Below the pieces are notes generated by a model. The model searched no databases. It worked only from the letters and a program-made list of their open reading frames with translations, and had not been told where the DNA came from. DNA of 64,000 nt from JAPLMW01 sp964619675 (GTDB taxonomy: Bacteria; Planctomycetota; Phycisphaerae; Sedimentisphaerales; UBA12454): the NCBI GenBank assembly GCA_964619675.1, contig CAZUEO010000003.1, positions 1 through 64,000 on the forward strand, read 5' to 3'. Below are positions 52,681-60,057 of the stretch, in pieces. The number at the start of each line of letters is the position of its first letter. Positions within the stretch are counted from its first letter, which is position 1. The position numbers and the translations under genes are program-made.

Positions 52681-53316
52681 TTAAACCCTTTGTGTTTTTT
52701 TGTTTTTATAAGGTTTTTTCCTTAAAAAAATTGTCTTTAACGGCTCGTTTTTAAGCTTTGGAAAATTCAGGGGAGCGTACTGCTCATCGCCGTTCTGCAA
52801 TATGAATTTATCTCTCATCAGAGCGCATATTATTCGGTTCTTCGGGCTGTCGGTAATACAAAATTTTAGATGTTTGCCGGCTTCTGTCTTAAATGCTGCT
52901 TCGCAATAAAGTTTTTTCTTATTGAGATAAACGCAAACTCCTATGTATCCCGAGGAATTTTTACGGATAGTATTGAGGCAATTTTGTCTTGCATTGACGA
53001 TTCGTAAGTTAACTCTGCGGTTGTCTAATGGATTGCGGTTGATATGGTCGACAATTTTGTTTTTTGCAGGCTGTAGTATTAAGCGTGAAAGCGTGTATCT
53101 TTTACTGCCGCCGATACTGCATTTTACCCCGCTTCCATGATAACGAAAATATTTCAGTCTTTTATATTTATGATAAGGCCTGGGTTTTTCATCTTGCACA
53201 ATCCTGTAATAAATGTCTGCATCGACTATTAATTTGCCGAATTTAAACTCAATCTCTTTATAGTCGCCTTCCTTTTTCCCGATTTCCTCAATTTCTTGTG
53301 CGATTTGCTGTGCCAT
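52681..53316 (-). CDS. HNH endonuclease, divergent AP2-like tail, copy 2
   Basis: 211 residues from the ATG at 53316 (MAQQIAQEIEEIGKKEGDYK), chosen because AAAGGAG stands just upstream; the longer frame to 53391 has no ribosome site. It has the HNH_3 core LSRLILQPAKNKIVDHINRN, then PLDNRRVNLRIVNARQNCLN. A degraded AP2-like tail (SSGYIGVCVYLNKKKLYCEA, then YAPLNFP) follows. It is clearly related to 7731-8387 but well diverged in protein, while the non-coding leader is better conserved. It is inserted six bases after the end of the polysaccharide locus. Confidence 0.8.
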   Translation of the reverse strand: MAQQIAQEIEEIGKKEGDYKEIEFKFGKLIVDADIYYRIVQDEKPRPYHKYKRLKYFRYHGSGVKCSIGGSKRYTLSRLILQPAKNKIVDHINRNPLDNRRVNLRIVNARQNCLNTIRKNSSGYIGVCVYLNKKKLYCEAAFKTEAGKHLKFCITDSPKNRIICALMRDKFILQNGDEQYAPLNFPKLKNEPLKTIFLRKKPYKNKKTQRV

Positions 53317-53554
53317 GTTAATCTCCTTTAGTGAATTCCTCATATTTTCAATCTTCAATTCTTTCCGACTTTCTATGTTGCCTCCGGCCAAATCGTTATT
53401 CTGGATTTCAAATTTCCATTATCGATTCTCGATTTTCTATGTTGCCTTTTCTCGAAAATCGACAATCGAAATTTGACCGCAATCAAGAATTCTGGATTTC
53501 AATTCTCGACTTTCGATTCTCGATTGCTCTATGTTGGCCTTTCAGGCCAACATC
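53317..53554. other. Filler part of HNH-element leader, copy 2
   Basis: AT-rich phrases on the minus strand such as 'ggcaacatagaaagtcggaa' match the segment 7600-7690 before the first HNH gene. The segment also contains a perfect hairpin ATGTTGGCCT-TTC-AGGCCAACAT at 53531-53553. No gene is present. Confidence 0.6.
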
Positions 53555-53706
53555 TCCCCCCGTATTACCTGAAAAGTTGCGCGTTTTTGCAAAAAATTCG
53601 GCAAAAATTTTGGGGTCAAAATTCATAAGTCCTTGTCAATTAAGGGTTCAATTTTTTTTAGATTTTCAAAACGCGCACGAAAAAAGTTGCGCGTTTTGTA
53701 AAAAAA
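53555..53706 (-). repeat. Conserved HNH-element leader, copy 2
   Basis: The reverse complement matches 7408-7558. The same three boxes are present: TGCGCGTTTTG (53688-53698), CAAAACGCGCA (53667-53677; the intervening loop is again exactly ten bases), and a third box at 53578-53588 followed by the CCCCCCGTATTACCTGAAAA motif. Spacing from box 3 to the HNH start is about the same as in copy 1. Confidence 0.75.
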
Positions 53707-53830
53707 ATCTGCTTATGTGGACAAAATTGGTAGGGTTATATTCCCGTCCGAAAGGTGTTGTTTAGCCGTTGTCGGTACGACGACGATTTATGTCGTTTAT
53801 ATCCGCCGGATGCGGATTACCGGGGGTTTG
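53707..53830. other. Short intergenic stretch
   Basis: Mixed sequence between the HNH leader and the GT39-like gene. Nothing in it can be assigned. Confidence 0.4.
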
Positions 53831-55270
53831 TCATCTCAATTTATAGATTATCAGTTTGCTGTCCTTCTTTTCCGCATCGACCCAAAACTCAGTGATTTTC
53901 TCTCCCCCCCAGTCAGGTTCGTTGCCTGCCGTCTTGACCTGTGCAACTGCGAAATTAACCTTCTTTAAATCCTTTTGCTCCCACGCAAGAAAACCCTTGC
54001 GCTGCGCATAGAAAAATATTCGCTCGTCAGGCACAGCGATTATATCGCTCACAGCGGTATTGTCTGCCAGCCACCTGGCCGCGTCCAGAAATCCCGCCCT
54101 GTTCCTGCGTTTCGGCTCCAGCAGCTTGGGAAGACAAATCAATATCCCAGCCGCCAAAAGCAGATGAAAACACAAGGCCGGATTTAATTTAAGGCCTGAG
54201 CTTATTTTTTCACCGACAGCCCTTAGGCCGGCAGGGCAGTAAAACAAAAAGAGCAGGCTCAAAGGCAGGCAATGCCTCCTGCTCAAATAATTAAAATTGT
54301 AAAACAGCCACGAAAGCATTATTACGTTAAGCAGGATAAAGCTTATCACAAATATTTTTTCTATATCGCCGATTTTTTTAAAACCCTTTATAAATCGCGC
54401 ATAAAAACCGACTAATGAAAAAACAAAAAAGTAGTAAAAGAGGTTCTCACCGGTCCTCTCGAAAACCTTTATTATGGCCTTTGCAGAACCTGCCTGCAAA
54501 CCTGCGGCAAATATAATTGGCGCATCTGCCGTTGACGACGATTCGTCCTTTAATTCTTCGATTTTTTCAGGAATAAACTGCTGCCTGATGTGCATATAGG
54601 GCAGTACGATTGCCGCAAAACAAATCAGCAAAAGCAAAGCCGAAACAAAGGCTCTTTTTCTCGTCATCTCGTATCGCGGCCGAATCGCACAGAACGCAAG
54701 CCATACAAGGCCGTAAATTATAACCTGCGCGCATTCTGCTCTTATAAAATAGCCCAGCCCCGCCAAAAAGCCTGCGACTCCGTACAGCCCCCATTTTCTG
54801 CCTTTTGCCGCAGCGACCAGCGCTGCGAAACCCAGGCTTAAAAAGAGTATATAAGGCCAGTCCCGCAAAACTTCAGCCGAGAACCTTGCAGGATAAGGCA
54901 GAAAGGCGAGTATCAAAAGGGCGTAAAAGCTGTTTTGGCTTCCGACAAAGCTTTTGCCGATGAAATACAGAGGGATAAATGCAGCCAGCATAGATAGCAG
55001 CGAAGCAGCCTGTGCCGATATTATCCAGCTATTGACGGATTTCGTTGCGCCGAAGACGGAAGCTGTTTTATGAGCGGCATAGATTAAAAAAGGATACCCG
55101 CAGTAATCGCCTTTGACTGTTTCGATGGGGTTTATTGCGAATTGTTGTGCCTGTTGGATGTAGCGGGGCCCGTCTTTTGTAATCAGGTATGTAGTCAGGA
55201 TAAGATAAATCCCGATAGCTGAGGCAGCCATCGCCGGCAATAGAGGCAGCAATCTGTTTTTAATATTCAT
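53831..55270 (-). CDS. GT39/ArnT-like membrane glycosyltransferase
   Basis: 479 residues from the ATG at 55270 (MNIKNRLLPLLPAMAASAIG). The longer frame to 55339 begins inside a perfect hairpin and looks non-coding. About 11-12 membrane helices. YLITKDGPRYIQQAQQFAIN and AEVLRDWPYILFLSLGFAAL, with the acidic residue in the first loop, resemble the PMT/GT39 family that uses polyprenyl-phosphate sugars. A soluble C-terminal part of about 60 residues ends FWVDAEKKDSKLIIYKLR. It may decorate the polysaccharide or a protein in the periplasm. Neighbour on the same strand: the HNH gene. Confidence 0.75.
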   Translation of the reverse strand: MNIKNRLLPLLPAMAASAIGIYLILTTYLITKDGPRYIQQAQQFAINPIETVKGDYCGYPFLIYAAHKTASVFGATKSVNSWIISAQAASLLSMLAAFIPLYFIGKSFVGSQNSFYALLILAFLPYPARFSAEVLRDWPYILFLSLGFAALVAAAKGRKWGLYGVAGFLAGLGYFIRAECAQVIIYGLVWLAFCAIRPRYEMTRKRAFVSALLLLICFAAIVLPYMHIRQQFIPEKIEELKDESSSTADAPIIFAAGLQAGSAKAIIKVFERTGENLFYYFFVFSLVGFYARFIKGFKKIGDIEKIFVISFILLNVIMLSWLFYNFNYLSRRHCLPLSLLFLFYCPAGLRAVGEKISSGLKLNPALCFHLLLAAGILICLPKLLEPKRRNRAGFLDAARWLADNTAVSDIIAVPDERIFFYAQRKGFLAWEQKDLKKVNFAVAQVKTAGNEPDWGGEKITEFWVDAEKKDSKLIIYKLR

Positions 55271-55330
55271 AGAACGCAGGAATTGTATATACAGCCGCGT
55301 GCCTTTTGCAACTGTTTTATTTGTGGTTGA

Positions 55331-55350
55331 CCCCGCCATAAATGGCGGGG
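55331..55350. repeat. Perfect 8-bp inverted repeat
   Basis: CCCCGCCA-TAAA-TGGCGGGG. It lies 60 bases upstream of the GT39 gene start and is followed on the plus strand by TTCGGTTTTAGTTT. It could be a terminator or a promoter-proximal operator. Confidence 0.6.
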
Positions 55351-55393
55351 TTCGGTTTTAGTTTAGCCGCCGCCGGCACGGCGGCGAGGATGG

Positions 55394-55438
55394 CCTTTCC
55401 CACCTTTCCCACCTTTCCCACTTTTCTCACTTTTCTCA
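55394..55438 (+). repeat. Tandem repeat, five 9-bp units
   Basis: CCTTTCCCA three times, then CTTTTCTCA twice. It sits in the gap upstream of the second NTase-HEPN gene. The length, a multiple of three, produces an open frame (FPTFPTFPT) that I regard as accidental. Confidence 0.85.
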
Positions 55439-55474
55439 CCTTCTATAACCTCTGCGGCAATCCTGTTTTTTCCC

Positions 55475-55511
55475 TTTACCTGCGGGCGATAACAGGTAAA
55501 ATCCTACCTGT
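55475..55511 (+). promoter_or_regulatory. Three mutually exclusive half-sites before NTase-HEPN copy 2
   Basis: TTTACCTG (55475-55482) and CAGGTAAA (55493-55500) are exact complements. The middle box also pairs with TACCTGT (55505-55511), as ACAGGTA-AAATCC-TACCTGT. The last box ends two bases before the ATG and no Shine-Dalgarno is visible, so pairing or protein binding would control access to the start. Confidence 0.5.
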
Positions 55512-55513
55512 AT

Positions 55514-56383
55514 ATGAAGAAATCATTATCGAATCTGCCGAAACGCAAGCAGGCCGAGCTAAAGCTCATAAAAAACACCATTCTCGAAAAAGTACCCGAT
55601 GTCCGAATGGTCGTCTTATTTGGCTCTTACGCACGCGGCAAATGGGTCAAAGACATACACACCGAAGGCCATACAACCCACGTATATGAATCGGACTTTG
55701 ACATCCTCGTTGCCGTAAAATCGAAGAAAAGCGCTGAAAGCCACGACCTCCACGACAGGGTGGAAAAGGCAATCGAAGCGACAAATAAAGTCAAAACACC
55801 CCACAGCATAATCTATCATACCTTCGGTTACGTCAGGCAGATGCTCATCGATGGCCAATATTTCTTTACGGACATAAAAAAGGAAGGCATACACCTCTAC
55901 CGCAAAGGCAGTAAATTCAGCCTCGGAAGAGTAAAAATCCTAACGCCCAAAAGGCGAAGGCAAATCGCACAGCAGGATTTCAAACAATGGTCCAAAAATG
56001 CAAAGGATTTTTATTTTGGTTATGAGGTATATTTCAAAAAACGCAATTACAAAAAAGCTGCTTTTATGCTTCACCAAACCGTTGAGTCTTTTTACAGTGC
56101 TATTACGTTAGTTTTTATAAATTATCGTTTTCGGACGCACGATATTAAGTTATTGGGCATAAAGGCCGTAAGTTACGATACTGAATTTGCGCTAGCGTTC
56201 CCGCGCAGGACGGCCTCACAGCGGAGAGCCTTTAATTTATTAAGAAAGGCCTACGTCGATGCCCGCTATAAGGCATCGTACAAAATTACCAAAAAGCAGC
56301 TCGAGTACCTCGCAGGGAGAGTAAAGGTATTACAAAAGCTGACAAAAAAGATTTGTCAACAAAAGATTAAATCATTTGTTTAA
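55514..56383 (+). CDS. Nucleotidyltransferase-HEPN fusion protein, copy 2
   Basis: 289 residues, about 89% identical by eye to the product of 3441-4310 with no length difference. The transferase motifs GSYARG and DFDILVAV and the HEPN segment RFRTHDIKLLG are unchanged. Differences cluster in the middle of the HEPN half (KNAKDFYFGYEVYFKKRN against SAKGFYRGYEFYLKAHD in copy 1) and near the C-terminus, which suggests that this surface is under diversifying change. The upstream control region is unrelated to that of copy 1. Function as above. Confidence 0.85.
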   Translation: MKKSLSNLPKRKQAELKLIKNTILEKVPDVRMVVLFGSYARGKWVKDIHTEGHTTHVYESDFDILVAVKSKKSAESHDLHDRVEKAIEATNKVKTPHSIIYHTFGYVRQMLIDGQYFFTDIKKEGIHLYRKGSKFSLGRVKILTPKRRRQIAQQDFKQWSKNAKDFYFGYEVYFKKRNYKKAAFMLHQTVESFYSAITLVFINYRFRTHDIKLLGIKAVSYDTEFALAFPRRTASQRRAFNLLRKAYVDARYKASYKITKKQLEYLAGRVKVLQKLTKKICQQKIKSFV

Positions 56384-56651
56384 CCACGGATTTCACAGAT
56401 TTTTGCGGATTTTTGTCCCTAAACCCTGCATTCTCCTGCCCTTGGCGACGGCAAATTCTCCTCTGCGGCGGCTCTTTCGCCTCTCCATTCTCGATTATCG
56501 ACTTTCCGCGCCTCGACAAGCTGCCGGTCCTCCCACGTAATCCCTGACTGACGCTTAACCTGTCTCGTAATCTTTGGATTTTTTTTGACTAACCGTATGA
56601 TTATGGTTAACTTATAATAAATCAGGATGGTTTTTTTGGATAGGGCAGTAA
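56384..56651. other. Intergenic gap before restriction cassette
   Basis: The first 40 bases are the stock phrase 'accacggatttcacagatt'. Toward the methyltransferase gene a TAACC-n10-GGTTA inverted repeat (56590-56609) lies directly upstream of a TATAAT (56613-56618). It is placed where a repressor or the methyltransferase itself could shut the promoter. A -35 match TTGACT at 56585 is 22 bases away from TATAAT, which is too far for a normal promoter. Confidence 0.45.
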
Positions 56652-58091
56652 ATGAGCGGTGATGTAAGCGACAGGAAGAGACTTATATCAATAACTGGTG
56701 GTAACATCCGCAACAACCATATATACATCAGTGGTCATCACGACTTTTTCCCGAAAGAGTGTTACGGTTCCTCTGAAAGCAAAAAAGGGCTGGGTAAACC
56801 TCTGACACTTTTACTAGAAGGATTAAATAAGGAAATTAAAACGGATATTTCTAATGGTACAAATGGAAAACCAAGAAACTTTTTTCGAAAACGTAGCTGG
56901 GTAAGTAAATTCTTCAAACAATTTAATATTTGTGAAGGGGACGTTATAGCCATTGAGAAAATCGCTAAATATAAATATCGGGTATACCCTTTCGAGACTA
57001 AAAATATTCGTGAAGGCTCTGAAATGCCATCGCATTGGTTGAAACCCCCGGCAAGCAAATTAAGAGTTATTGATCTTTTTGCCGGTTGTGGCGGTTTTTC
57101 TTATGGTCTTAAAAAAGCCGGCTTTGAAAACCTATTGTCCATAGAATGGGATAAATCGTGTTGCGAAACTTTCAAAGCTAATATAAGCCCAAGAATACTT
57201 AATTGTGCTATTCAAAAAGTCGAAACTTTTCCCAAAACGGATTTACTTGTCGGTGGTCCTCCGTGTCAGGGTTTTAGTAATCTTGGAGAAAAACTCCCTA
57301 ATGATCCACGAAGACAATTATGGAGGCATTTTTTAAGAGCTGTTAAAGATTCAAATCCTTTAATATTTATAATGGAAAATGTTCCGCCTATTCTCAAATC
57401 TGCAGAATATCAGGAAATTGTTAAACAAGCCCGCAAATTAGGCTATGAAGTCGAAGGACGCATTTTAAATACCGCATTTTACGGAGTACCCCAACAAAGA
57501 AAACGGGCGATAATTATAGGCAGCCGAATCGGCAAACCTGTTTTTCCTAAACCCACACATCGCGCACCAAACGACGGTAATTTATACGAATCTGATCTAC
57601 CCATCTGGAAAACAGTTAAAGATGCTATAAGTGATATGCCCGCAAAACCCGATGGTAAAAACTGGCACATCAGTAGAAATCCGACCGGATTATCAGAAAA
57701 AAGATATCGTTGCATTCCTGCAGGGGGTAATCGTTGGAATCTGCCGCTTCGCTTGATGCCGCCTTGTTGGAAACGCAAAACCAAAGGCGGAACCGATCTT
57801 TTCGGCCGTCTCTGGTGGAACAGGCCTTCCGTTACCATAAGAACAGAATTTTACAAGCCGGAAAAGGGCAGATATTTGCATCCTGTAGAGCACCGTCCGA
57901 TTACTCACCGAGAGGCTGCAAGGTTACAGGGATTTGATGATGATTTTAAGTTTACCGGGAAAAAAATTGAAGTAGGAATACAGATAGGTAATGCAGTTCC
58001 ACCACCATTTGCATATCAAATCGGCTTAACCGTAAAAAAGGAAATTGAAAGATGGAGATATAAATATAATGTCGTCAAAAAAACTGCTTAA
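56652..58091 (+). CDS. DNA C5-cytosine methyltransferase
   Basis: 479 residues. Residues 1-130 precede the enzyme and look like a DNA-binding domain of B3/EcoRII-N-like type (HHDFFPKECYG, FRKRSWVSKFFKQFNICEGD; inferred from pattern only). The catalytic part has motif I DLFAGCGGFSYG, motif IV GGPPCQGFS with the nucleophilic Cys, motif VI MENVPP, motif VIII QQRKRAIIIG, motif IX HREAARLQGFDDDFKF and motif X QIGNAVPPPFA. It protects host DNA. It is followed by an HNH gene that overlaps it by 23 bases and by vsr, which together make a complete type II restriction cassette. The recognition sequence cannot be read. Confidence 0.94.
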   Translation: MSGDVSDRKRLISITGGNIRNNHIYISGHHDFFPKECYGSSESKKGLGKPLTLLLEGLNKEIKTDISNGTNGKPRNFFRKRSWVSKFFKQFNICEGDVIAIEKIAKYKYRVYPFETKNIREGSEMPSHWLKPPASKLRVIDLFAGCGGFSYGLKKAGFENLLSIEWDKSCCETFKANISPRILNCAIQKVETFPKTDLLVGGPPCQGFSNLGEKLPNDPRRQLWRHFLRAVKDSNPLIFIMENVPPILKSAEYQEIVKQARKLGYEVEGRILNTAFYGVPQQRKRAIIIGSRIGKPVFPKPTHRAPNDGNLYESDLPIWKTVKDAISDMPAKPDGKNWHISRNPTGLSEKRYRCIPAGGNRWNLPLRLMPPCWKRKTKGGTDLFGRLWWNRPSVTIRTEFYKPEKGRYLHPVEHRPITHREAARLQGFDDDFKFTGKKIEVGIQIGNAVPPPFAYQIGLTVKKEIERWRYKYNVVKKTA

Positions 58092-59010
58092 AAATTCAAG
58101 TGTAACGATTAACCTTTTAATCGTTGCAGCAGAATCGAAACTTGCCGAATACAAAAAGAAATATAAAGGTCTCTCATGGCGAGAGAAAATACTTCTGTTG
58201 GTAGAGCTTAATAAACCGGTAGCAAGCCTTGGAATATATTCTAATCCTGAAACGGCAAAAGTCGGAGCCAGAGAGAGATTACGATTTTATTTATTAGAAA
58301 ATGTCGGACAAGTAATTGAAGCAAAAGAATTAGAAATTGTTGCAGGGATTTCTGAATATGCCAGAAGAATGAGAGAATTAAGAATTCAAGATGGTTATAA
58401 AATTATTACAGGCGCGAGCAGTTCGGAAGATTTCACTATTAAACTTAAACCTTCTCAATATATCCTACTCGATACAAAACCTGACCGTAAAGCCGCCAGC
58501 AGATGGCATATAGCCAATAGAATCAGGAAAGAAAACCAAGGCGGCAGTAAAGCCCGTATATTAAAATATTTAAAGGGATTTGTCGGAGAGGTAATAACAA
58601 GTGAGGAATTATTATATGTTGCCAGAGCCAAAGAGTATGGTCGAAGAATTAGAGAATTGAGAACTGAAGAAGGTTATGCCATAGCAACCAATTTAACCGG
58701 CAGGCAGGATCTAAAAATGGGAGAGTATGTCCTCGAATCTCGTGAAAGAGTAGCAGAACCCCATGACCGCAAAATTCCTTTTGAGATACAAAAAGAGGTC
58801 TATAAAAGAGATAAAAATTCATGCTGCCTTTGTAATTGGAATCACAAAAAATGGACAAAAGGAGACCCCAGAATACTGGAGCTCCATCATATTCATGAGC
58901 ACGTTAGGGGTGGTAAAAATTCGGCTGATAACATAATTCTTATCTGCAGCAAATGTCATGATAAAATACATGCAGGCAAATTAAAACTTCCGCCAAATAT
59001 TTTAGATTAA
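58069..59010 (+). CDS. HNH restriction endonuclease, partner of the methyltransferase
   Basis: 313 residues from the ATG at 58069 (ATGGAG upstream). Two homologous segments, RERLRFYLLENVGQVIEAKE and KARILKYLKGFVGEVITSEE, each continue into a 'Y-(A/G)-R-R-(M/I)-R-E-L-R' stretch and look like tandem winged-helix DNA-binding domains. The C-terminal HNH nuclease has CCLCNWNHKKW and LELHHIHEHVRGGKNSADNI, then CSKCHDKIHAG. The paired Cys could hold a zinc ion. It is co-translated with the methyltransferase. It should cut the unmodified target of that enzyme. Confidence 0.85.
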   Translation: MSSKKLLKNSSVTINLLIVAAESKLAEYKKKYKGLSWREKILLLVELNKPVASLGIYSNPETAKVGARERLRFYLLENVGQVIEAKELEIVAGISEYARRMRELRIQDGYKIITGASSSEDFTIKLKPSQYILLDTKPDRKAASRWHIANRIRKENQGGSKARILKYLKGFVGEVITSEELLYVARAKEYGRRIRELRTEEGYAIATNLTGRQDLKMGEYVLESRERVAEPHDRKIPFEIQKEVYKRDKNSCCLCNWNHKKWTKGDPRILELHHIHEHVRGGKNSADNIILICSKCHDKIHAGKLKLPPNILD

Positions 59011-59015
59011 GCATT

Positions 59016-59426
59016 ATGGTCGATACCCTAACAAAGGAACAAAGGAAGTATTGCATGTCAGAAAACAAAGGTAAAGATACAAGTCCTGAATTATTTGTAC
59101 GAAAATTAATCTCCTTACAAAAATTCCGTTACAGTTTACACGGAAAAGGTTTACCGGGTCGTCCTGATATAGTTTTTCTCAAGAGAAAAAAAGTTATTTT
59201 TATTAACGGCTGCTTCTGGCATCGCCACACCTGCAAAAAAGGCCGTTCAATACCCGCAACAAGAAAAAAATTCTGGAAGCAGAAATTTAAAAGAACTATC
59301 GAACGAGATAAACAAAATTTAAAAGCCCTGAAAAAACTCGGCTGGAAGGTTTTGGTCATCTGGGAATGTCAAACCAAAAAATCCGAAAAAATTGTCGATA
59401 AAATCTCAACTTTCCTTAAAAAGTAA
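59016..59426 (+). CDS. vsr: Very short patch repair endonuclease
   Basis: 136 residues, normal length. MVDTLTKEQRKYCMSENKGK, FRYSLHGKGLPGRPDIVFLK and VIFINGCFWHRHTCKKGRSI contain the Asp and His residues of the Vsr active site and metal site. It nicks DNA at the T:G mismatches that arise when 5-methylcytosine deaminates, and so repairs the damage caused by the methyltransferase. It is five bases after the HNH gene. The cassette is complete. Confidence 0.95.
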   Translation: MVDTLTKEQRKYCMSENKGKDTSPELFVRKLISLQKFRYSLHGKGLPGRPDIVFLKRKKVIFINGCFWHRHTCKKGRSIPATRKKFWKQKFKRTIERDKQNLKALKKLGWKVLVIWECQTKKSEKIVDKISTFLKK

Positions 59427-59572
59427 AATTTTCCCCGCCCCAAAAATCGCTAAAACTTGCCCGCCGTAGCCTCGATACGGGGTTTATTGCTTCAACTTTG
59501 ACGATTTTTTAGGCAAAAATTCGGATTTGAAATCCTGCGGGCAAAGCAAAACAGTAAGTACGACGGATTCTT
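59427..59572. other. Gap after vsr with nested inverted repeats
   Basis: An outer AAAAATCG/CGATTTTTT pair (about 59445-59510) encloses CCGTA-n7-TACGG near 59463. It may act as the terminator of the restriction operon. No gene. Confidence 0.4.
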
Positions 59573-59690
59573 TTGCTTTAAGGCGTAATTGCGCAGCGGT
59601 AAGAAATTCAATTACAGGCCCGTTGAAGTTTAACTTCAGAAAGGGGCTGTTTGAATTTTACAGTGTTCGCAGAACACCGCCTTAAAGCAA
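59573..59690. repeat. Cloverleaf-like inverted-repeat element
   Basis: A perfect 13-base outer stem TTGCTTTAAGGCG/CGCCTTAAAGCAA (59573-59585 and 59678-59690) encloses three further arms. The first is TAATTG/CAATTA (59586-59591, 59609-59614). The second is CAGGCCC/GGGGCTG with one mismatch (59615-59621, 59643-59649), capped by TGAAG-TTTAA-CTTCA. The third is a perfect GTGTTC-GCA-GAACAC (59663-59677) that abuts the outer stem. No coding sequence lies in it. Confidence 0.7.
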
Positions 59691-60019
59691 TAGTGTCTCT
59701 GTGGACTCTGTGTTCTCTGTGGCTAATTTTTTCGTGTCTTGGTGCCTTTGTGGCTAATTAGAATCTGCGTAATCCGCGCAATCCGTGGTTAAATTCGTAG
59801 TTAATTTTTAATTTTGACTTTTGGTTTTAAGTTTTTAGCTTTAACTTTTAAACTCTTGTTTCTCTCCCTCACTTTGATTGATAATTATCAACTATCGTTT
59901 TTCGCCTTAATTTTTTATTTTTTATCTGTCGTTTTTATTTTTAATTTTTGATATTTGATATTTTTTACTAGCGACTATCAACCAGCGACTGGCGACTGCA
60001 TAATCCGCGGTTACTTTTC
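59691..60019. other. Stock-phrase non-coding region
   Basis: It contains 'gtgtctctgtggactctgtg', 'aatccgcgcaatccgtggtt', and a minus-strand relative of the 1-320 region (TTGATAATTATCAA, 'aaaaacgacagataaaaaat', 'cagtcgccagtcgctggt'). The modules match the left end of the window in inverted orientation but in a different order. No gene. Confidence 0.6.
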
Positions 60020-60048
60020 TTGTCAGGCCTGTGAACTATGGTTATAAT
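60020..60048 (+). promoter_or_regulatory. Promoter of DUF2809 gene
   Basis: TTGTCA (60020-60025) and TATAAT (60043-60048) are 17 bases apart. It predicts a transcription start near 60055, inside the longest open frame, so translation probably starts at the ATG at 60058 or 60079. Confidence 0.6.
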
Positions 60049-60057
60049 CTTTTGCGT

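Noticed and set aside
55342..55689. Plus-strand frame with FPTFPTFPT repeats
   Set aside because: It is the reading of a 9-bp tandem repeat and then the second frame of the NTase-HEPN gene; a similar shadow exists at 4123-4317.
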